A stretch of 26,525 nt of DNA from positions 1 through 26,525 of the IMG/VR virus record IMGVR_UViG_3300023184_003291; one strand, written 5' to 3'. The position numbers were made by a program, and so were the translations under genes. Below the pieces are notes generated by a model that made no database searches, was not told the DNA's origin, and saw only the letters and a program-made list of their open reading frames with translations. Below, one piece after another: positions 22,651-26,525 of the stretch. The first letter of the stretch is position 1; each line of letters starts with the position of its first letter. Origin of the DNA: a virus.

Positions 22651-22678
22651 ATCATATCAGATTGGTGGGCATCCACAA
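22651..22678 (-). promoter_or_regulatory. Possible promoter of the CobT-like gene
   Basis: TTGTGG (22673-22678), 16-bp spacer, TATGAT (22651-22656). The match is weaker than the other promoters here. Support comes from position: the same three-arm element lies just upstream (11 bp away), as it does ahead of the cobS promoter. Confidence 0.45.
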
Positions 22679-22689
22679 GAGATATTATT

Positions 22690-22717
22690 GCATACCTGCT
22701 ATGCAGGAACGCATAGC
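22690..22717 (-). repeat. Three-arm inverted repeat element, copy 2
   Basis: On the plus strand: GCATACC, T, GCTATGC, AGGAAC, GCATAGC. Spacing is identical to copy 1 (7-1-7-6-7), the left flank is the similar GATATTATT, and the stem pair changes together (GG/CC in copy 1 becomes GC/GC here). It lies between the remnant of the small gene (stop at 22727) and the CobT-like gene promoter. The rest of 22615-22726 holds no gene. Confidence 0.75.
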
Positions 22718-22726
22718 TTATTGAAA

Positions 22727-22774
22727 TTATTTGATAATTTCCTTCATTTTTTCATCAGTAATTCCGCGTCCATA
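22727..22774 (-). pseudogene. Detached C-terminal remnant of the 59-aa gene
   Basis: Reads YGRGITDEKMKEIIK then TAA at 22727. If the 22-bp palindrome at 22775-22796 is removed, this joins in frame to the SYS near the end of the upstream coding sequence. It has no start codon of its own. It looks like the original tail of that gene, cut off by the insertion. Confidence 0.55.
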
Positions 22775-22807
22775 GGAATATGATTAATCATATTCCGGAA
22801 TATGATT
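22775..22807. repeat. Three alternating copies of an 11-mer, including a 22-bp perfect palindrome
   Basis: GGAATATGATT (22775-22785), its complement AATCATATTCC (22786-22796), and GGAATATGATT again (22797-22807) abut without any gap. The first two form a perfect 22-bp palindrome centred on TTAA; the last two form another. The array spans the 3' end of the small gene and supplies its stop codon. Confidence 0.92.
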
Positions 22808-22967
22808 TTGCCATTCTGATTTTATCTTGGGAAAAGGTGACTATAGCTCCTGTGTCTAGTGCCACAGTCCACCAGTAATCATCAACACCAGTTTCAATTA
22901 AAATAGCATATCCTCGTCCTAAAGGAGTTTCGACCGATATAGCTTCATTAAGTTGTATTGTGTTCAT
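22788..22967 (-). CDS. Small unknown phage protein, probably truncated
   Basis: 59 aa from ATG 22967: MNTIQLNEAISVETPLGRGY, AILIETGVDDYWWTVALDTG, AIVTFSQDKIRMAKSYSGI, stop at 22788. It resembles short beta-barrel-like phage proteins (ETPLGRG, WWTV, V-T-F-x-Q-D-K-I). AAAGG at the end of the upstream gene may serve as ribosome site. The stop is created by the palindromic array, and a protein-like in-frame tail follows if the extra 22 bp are removed, so the true family length is probably about 73 aa. The function is unknown. The truncated form still contains the folded-looking part and may work. Confidence 0.7.
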   Translation of the reverse strand: MNTIQLNEAISVETPLGRGYAILIETGVDDYWWTVALDTGAIVTFSQDKIRMAKSYSGI

Positions 22968-22974
22968 TTGTATT

Positions 22975-23883
22975 TCAACCTTTATAATTATTAACTAATT
23001 TCATACCATAATTATTGACTTTAGGAAACTTGCTTATATCGATGCCGGGTTTGAACCGAAGAGCAGTGGCCTTGAAAGAATCATAATTGACATAATGGTG
23101 CCAACGATCATATTTCCATACCATTCGTGCAACATCAGGATGCATATCAACAAGCATTTGAGATTTATTGATAGTGCCGACAGGATTCAATGTGCCATCT
23201 CGCCATTTTTCTTTTTCTAGATTACCTTCTTTATGATAAAATTCTTCTGTATTTCCACCCTTAACTGTTTGTGTCGCTGCTTTACCTTGAAGAAAAGCAT
23301 TGAATTGAATCGTGCAATCACCGTCTTTTAACACTCGGAGACAAATATCCGTATCTTCATTATATCTACCGCGCCAACGATGCTTACATTTATTATCAAT
23401 CAGAAGTGTAGAATATATTCGTGTATTAGTTACGAATGGTGGATATGATTGATTGGGTGCAATGAAGAATCTATATTGAAATCCAGAGATAGGCACATTT
23501 TCGTATCTATCAATGAAATCTTCCGCAGCTTTGAATATCACACCAGATTCAACACGAATGCGTAGATTTTGATGAAGCCGATAAAAGTCTGAGATATTAT
23601 CATCTAGCACCCAATGTTTTTCAGCGCCGATAGATATTGCATGATCCCAGCACCAATTTCGCGCACGGCCAGGTCCATCACCATGATTACTAAATGGTGC
23701 AATTAGCAATGTTACATAATCACGGATATTGAAATTATCTAATGCTGCTTCATAATTGTTTTCATCTTGAGGTTCAATAGTAATATAATGAGGCACCTTC
23801 ATCCTTGAGAGTGATCTTGAAGTGATCATCGTTTCATGACGACCTTTCGAAATGATATAAACCGGACTTTTTGGATTTGTCAT
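22975..23883 (-). CDS. TET-associated-type glycosyltransferase (TAGT), putative DNA base glycosyltransferase
   Basis: The 302-aa protein matches the phage TAGT family: VYIISKGRHETMITSRSL at the start, HYITIEPQDENNY, LLIAPFSNHGDGPGRARNWC, WDHAISIGAEKHWVLDDNIS with the D94-D95-N96 metal/donor motif, then the FYRL and GRYNEDTDICLR blocks (E-D base region). Enzymes of this type add sugars to 5-hydroxymethyl-cytosine made by phage TET-like dioxygenases. No TET or cytosine methylase is in this window, so the modified base must be made elsewhere in the genome or the target differs. It overlaps the 114-aa gene by 4 bp (ATGA), which marks a functional pair. Confidence 0.83.
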   Translation of the reverse strand: MTNPKSPVYIISKGRHETMITSRSLSRMKVPHYITIEPQDENNYEAALDNFNIRDYVTLLIAPFSNHGDGPGRARNWCWDHAISIGAEKHWVLDDNISDFYRLHQNLRIRVESGVIFKAAEDFIDRYENVPISGFQYRFFIAPNQSYPPFVTNTRIYSTLLIDNKCKHRWRGRYNEDTDICLRVLKDGDCTIQFNAFLQGKAATQTVKGGNTEEFYHKEGNLEKEKWRDGTLNPVGTINKSQMLVDMHPDVARMVWKYDRWHHYVNYDSFKATALRFKPGIDISKFPKVNNYGMKLVNNYKG

Positions 23884-24224
23884 TCTTCAATCCATCTCTT
23901 TAGAGAATTAGCATCTCTGTCTAAATGTGGATACCATAAACTTTTTGTTTTATCTGCGATTCGTTGTTCATTATCAATCTTATTATAATACATTTCAGAA
24001 AACTTATCAAAGTCTTCTTTATTTCTGAAGTGAATATATATTGTCTTGTATGTTGGATTATTCTCTTGTTCGAATTCAGGCATTCCTACCCAATGATTCT
24101 TTTTTACATTCATATTAAGAATGTCTTCTTCAATGGGAAGACCATGAGACTTAATTGTCTCTTTCTTTCCTACATAGTTATCATAACTACTAGTTTCTTT
24201 CACTTCCGAAATCTTATCTGCCAT
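23880..24224 (-). CDS. Conserved partner of the TAGT glycosyltransferase
   Basis: 114 aa, with a short variable N-terminus and then KNHWVGMPEFEQENNPTYKT, IYIHFRNKEDFDKFSEMYYN and TKSLWYPHLDRDANSLKRWI. The blocks W-x-G-M-P-E-F, H-F-R-N-x-E-D and T-K-S-x-W-Y-P recur in phage proteins found next to DNA-modification or ParB-like genes. I know no proven activity. The coding start has GGAG 6 nt upstream and a consensus promoter about 30 bp away, and the stop overlaps the TAGT start. A role in presenting DNA to the glycosyltransferase is plausible but inferred. Confidence 0.65.
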   Translation of the reverse strand: MADKISEVKETSSYDNYVGKKETIKSHGLPIEEDILNMNVKKNHWVGMPEFEQENNPTYKTIYIHFRNKEDFDKFSEMYYNKIDNEQRIADKTKSLWYPHLDRDANSLKRWIEE

Positions 24225-24252
24225 AATTATCTCCGCTATATTGTAATGCTAC

Positions 24253-24281
24253 ATTATATACTATATCGATCTTAATGTCAA
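24253..24281 (-). promoter_or_regulatory. Consensus sigma-70 promoter of the TAGT pair
   Basis: TTGACA (24276-24281), 17-bp spacer, TATAAT (24253-24258): both hexamers perfect. The -35 starts 5 bp after the gp46 stop, so it separates the TAGT operon from gp47-gp46. Confidence 0.9.
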
Positions 24282-24285
24282 TCCT

Positions 24286-26001
24286 CTAAATTATCAAACT
24301 ACTAAAATTCTTTACCTTTTCGAATCGATACACTTTCTGGAACTTATCCAGCATCTGGTCAGTTTTATGTGAAATCACAAATACATTCGAATCACCGGTC
24401 ATCGCCCACATAATTTTCATTAGTTCGTCTGTTCCGTTAAAATCGAGTGAACCGTCGAACACTTCATCAAGAACCAGAAGATTACAGTTCACACTATTCC
24501 TCATTTTAGCAATAGCTCTCCATGTCAGTAGAAGTGCTAAATCTATCCGCGTTTTTTCTCCCTCAGAGAAATTATGATATGAAAATTCATCTCTATATCT
24601 AGATTTGATCGTTTCTTCAAATTGCTCATTGATATTGAAGTTAACAAAGAATCCCATTTGAGCTAGATATTTGTTGATTAGTTTATTGATTACAGGAAGA
24701 TATTGCTTGATAATCTTAGTCTTGATACCACCATCTTTTAATAGGTTGATAGAAGTTTCGATCAATATTCTATCATTCAATAATGCTTCTTTCTCAATCT
24801 TATATTTCTCCAATTCGTCCACAACCACAATCAATTCTTTTTTATTATTAATAAGTGTATTATCCGAATGCTTAATTCTATTGATATCATCTTCAATATT
24901 ATTGTTTGTCGATACGATTGCTGACAGTTTCGTTTTATTAGATGTAATATCATTTTTGATATTATTGATTTTACTAATGGTTTTTTCTATTGTGGTAATA
25001 TGATCGACACATTTATCAATCTCGGTACCAAGCTTAGTTAGCCCATCCTTGAATTCATCAACCTTTGTTATCGTCTCAATAATAATCTTATCTTTGAAAG
25101 ATTTGACGATTGGTTGCCGACAAGTGGGGCAATCATCATTATCGCAATAGAATGATATTTCTTTCTGAGCCCGATTTAGATTATTCTCTATCTTTGAATG
25201 AAGCGATATCAACTTACTATGCTTGGCCTTTTGTATAGATTGATCTTCGATATTAGATAGTAATGCATCCCTTTGTGTTTCAAGGGATGTGATTTCTACC
25301 AGTATATCCTTATATTGATTTTCATTTTGAATAAAAGATTCTCTCAGTTCAGATTCTCTTAATTCATTATTCTGCTCTAGGCTTGTGATATTCTTTTCAA
25401 TAAAAGATTTCTTATCTAGTTTACCAATATTCGTAATGCGATTTTGATCAATGTTTTCTTTATTGATCTGGAGCTTTTGTTTAGCAACTATATTCATCAC
25501 AGAGAAAATTTGAATATCCAACAAGTCTTCAATAACCACCCTTCGCTCATTAGGAGTCAATTGCATGAACGGTGTGAATGATGCTGAACCAAGAATAACA
25601 ATTTGTGTAAATGATTTCAAAGTCATTTTGAGAATGACCTTTTCCAGATAGTCTTGATAATCTTTGGATGCAGAATCTTGATTGATCATGATATTATCAC
25701 AATAAATCTCAAAGATATTAGGCTTTATGCCACGAACAATTTCATAGTTCTTATTGTTTGTAGAGAATGTGATTCGGACTTCACAACCTTTTTCATTGAC
25801 TGAATTAACAAGACTGCCTTTGTTTATCTTTCGGAACGGTTTACCAAATAAAGCGAATGTTAATGCGTCCAAAATAGTTGATTTACCAGCTCCATTTTCT
25901 CCGACAATCAATGCATTTTGATGTGCATCAAGTTGAATTTCGGTAAAAATGTTGCCAGTTGAAAGGAGGTTTCTCCATTTGATAGTTTGAAATTTTATCA
26001 A
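24286..26001 (-). CDS. 46: Recombination endonuclease SMC/Rad50-like subunit, gp46
   Basis: Rad50/SbcC-like ATPase that works with gp47 to process double-strand ends for recombination-dependent replication and host DNA breakdown. In 571 aa: Walker [10 protein letters not shown] (34-42), the T4-like block [20 protein letters not shown], two coiled-coil arms around a zinc hook DDCPTCRQP (C291, C294), then the ABC signature [16 protein letters not shown], Walker [14 protein letters not shown] and switch FVISHK. The start is TTG 26001, overlapping the gp47 stop by 4 bp. The N-terminus aligns with T4 gp46 there, and no earlier in-frame start lies before the gp47 stop. T4 gp46 is 560 aa. Confidence 0.96.
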   Translation of the reverse strand: MIKFQTIKWRNLLSTGNIFTEIQLDAHQNALIVGENGAGKSTILDALTFALFGKPFRKINKGSLVNSVNEKGCEVRITFSTNNKNYEIVRGIKPNIFEIYCDNIMINQDSASKDYQDYLEKVILKMTLKSFTQIVILGSASFTPFMQLTPNERRVVIEDLLDIQIFSVMNIVAKQKLQINKENIDQNRITNIGKLDKKSFIEKNITSLEQNNELRESELRESFIQNENQYKDILVEITSLETQRDALLSNIEDQSIQKAKHSKLISLHSKIENNLNRAQKEISFYCDNDDCPTCRQPIVKSFKDKIIIETITKVDEFKDGLTKLGTEIDKCVDHITTIEKTISKINNIKNDITSNKTKLSAIVSTNNNIEDDINRIKHSDNTLINNKKELIVVVDELEKYKIEKEALLNDRILIETSINLLKDGGIKTKIIKQYLPVINKLINKYLAQMGFFVNFNINEQFEETIKSRYRDEFSYHNFSEGEKTRIDLALLLTWRAIAKMRNSVNCNLLVLDEVFDGSLDFNGTDELMKIMWAMTGDSNVFVISHKTDQMLDKFQKVYRFEKVKNFSSLII

Positions 26002-26525
26002 TCTACTGTTTCCAATGCTATAGCTTCATTATAAATGTCTAACATATATGTCTTCATAATAGCAGAATCAACAGGTAATGTCAAGCCATCAATATACTTT
26101 TTTAGTATCGTTGGAGTATCCTCAGACTCATCCACTTCATCATTAGGATCATTTTCGGTAAATGTAGAAATGTCCTCTACAATAGAAATATCTAGAGGAG
26201 ATGCTTTATAGATTTTATCAAGGAGCATATCAAACGCATAAGGATTTGTCTTATTGACACACACAATCTTAACAAAGCAATTATTATATGTATTGTAATC
26301 AGTAGCATTTATCTTCTCTGTGATATCAGGATGTTTGACATCATCATATGATATCATTCTGAAGATGATGTTTTCATTCTTATGGAATACCAATTTGCGA
26401 GTTTTCGTATCAAACACATGAAACCCTCTTGGATCATTATAGTCTGACCAGGTATACTCAGCAAAAGCACCAAGATAATGTATATTATCGCTAGTGGACT
26501 TATGATGATAATGGCCGCTAAAAAC
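25998..26525 (-). CDS. 47: Recombination endonuclease Mre11-like subunit, gp47, N-terminus outside window
   Basis: The frame is open to the window edge, giving the C-terminal 175 residues. It begins [20 protein letters not shown] and [19 protein letters not shown]. The G-H-Y-H is the last phosphoesterase metal motif of Mre11/SbcD nucleases, and the W-S-D-x-N-D-P-R-G-F-H block is typical of T4 gp47. A C-terminal capping region with an acidic stretch ([16 protein letters not shown]) follows. It is the nuclease partner of gp46 and overlaps it by 4 bp. An internal GTG at 26417 is not the real start. Confidence 0.93.
   Translation of the reverse strand, partial: VFSGHYHHKSTSDNIHYLGAFAEYTWSDYNDPRGFHVFDTKTRKLVFHKNENIIFRMISYDDVKHPDITEKINATDYNTYNNCFVKIVCVNKTNPYAFDMLLDKIYKASPLDISIVEDISTFTENDPNDEVDESEDTPTILKKYIDGLTLPVDSAIMKTYMLDIYNEAIALETVD

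Noticed and set aside
20390-22717. The repeated arms as a CRISPR array
   Set aside because: Only two copies 2.3 kb apart with a protein gene between them, and no regular spacers or cas genes.
26417-26419. GTG as the start of a separate 139-aa gene
   Set aside because: The frame stays open upstream to the window edge and encodes the GHYHH and [11 protein letters not shown] blocks of gp47, so it is an internal codon.

Overview
The window is a piece of a T4-like (myovirus-type) phage genome. The evidence is a recognisable T4 replication and recombination core: gp47, gp46, sliding clamp gp45, DsbA, clamp loader gp44 and gp62, translational repressor RegA and dUTPase, together with a spike/PAAR baseplate module. 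The DNA is AT-rich, genes are packed with 1-55 bp overlaps, and all but one lie on the minus strand. A DUF1127 protein and a ROSE-type RNA thermometer ahead of hsp20 point to an alphaproteobacterial host. That host call is inference.

Layout, left to right; minus-strand transcription runs right to left. (1) 1-8675 is a sugar/glycan operon: GDP-fucose synthase, GDP-mannose 4,6-dehydratase, a nucleotidyltransferase-HAD fusion, a LicA-like kinase, a GT10 fucosyltransferase, three other glycosyltransferases and three methyltransferase-like proteins. GDP-mannose can be turned into GDP-L-fucose and a fucosyltransferase is present to use it. (2) 8721-9590 holds a DUF1127 micro-protein and hsp20 with its own terminator, structured leader and promoter. 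(3) 9597-10926 is a spike-tip module (PAAR protein, beta-helix spike, two unknowns). (4) 10910-15220 is the replication core, with two nuclease-like genes wedged between gp44 and gp62. (5) 15217-16828 has small unknown genes, one with an in-frame stop, and a glycosyltransferase. (6) 16847-18475 is a plus-strand Vsr-like homing endonuclease. (7) 18508-22967 is a regulatory/ATPase block: a tandem winged-helix protein with a pseudoknot-like leader, a CobS-like AAA+ ATPase, and a CobT-like HExxH + VWA protein. Two copies of a co-varying hairpin element lie in the gaps beside the last two. (8) 22975-24224 encodes a TET-associated-type glycosyltransferase and a companion, suggesting glycosylated hypermodified DNA. 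(9) 24286-26525 is gp46 and the C-terminal part of gp47.

Five sites (ahead of hsp20, gp45, the wHTH gene, cobS and the 24224 gene) match sigma-70 promoters with exactly 17-bp spacers, so these genes are probably read early by host polymerase. The most unusual structures are the ROSE-like thermometer, the H-type pseudoknot leader, the twin three-arm elements with compensatory base changes, and a 22-bp palindromic insertion that truncates a small gene.
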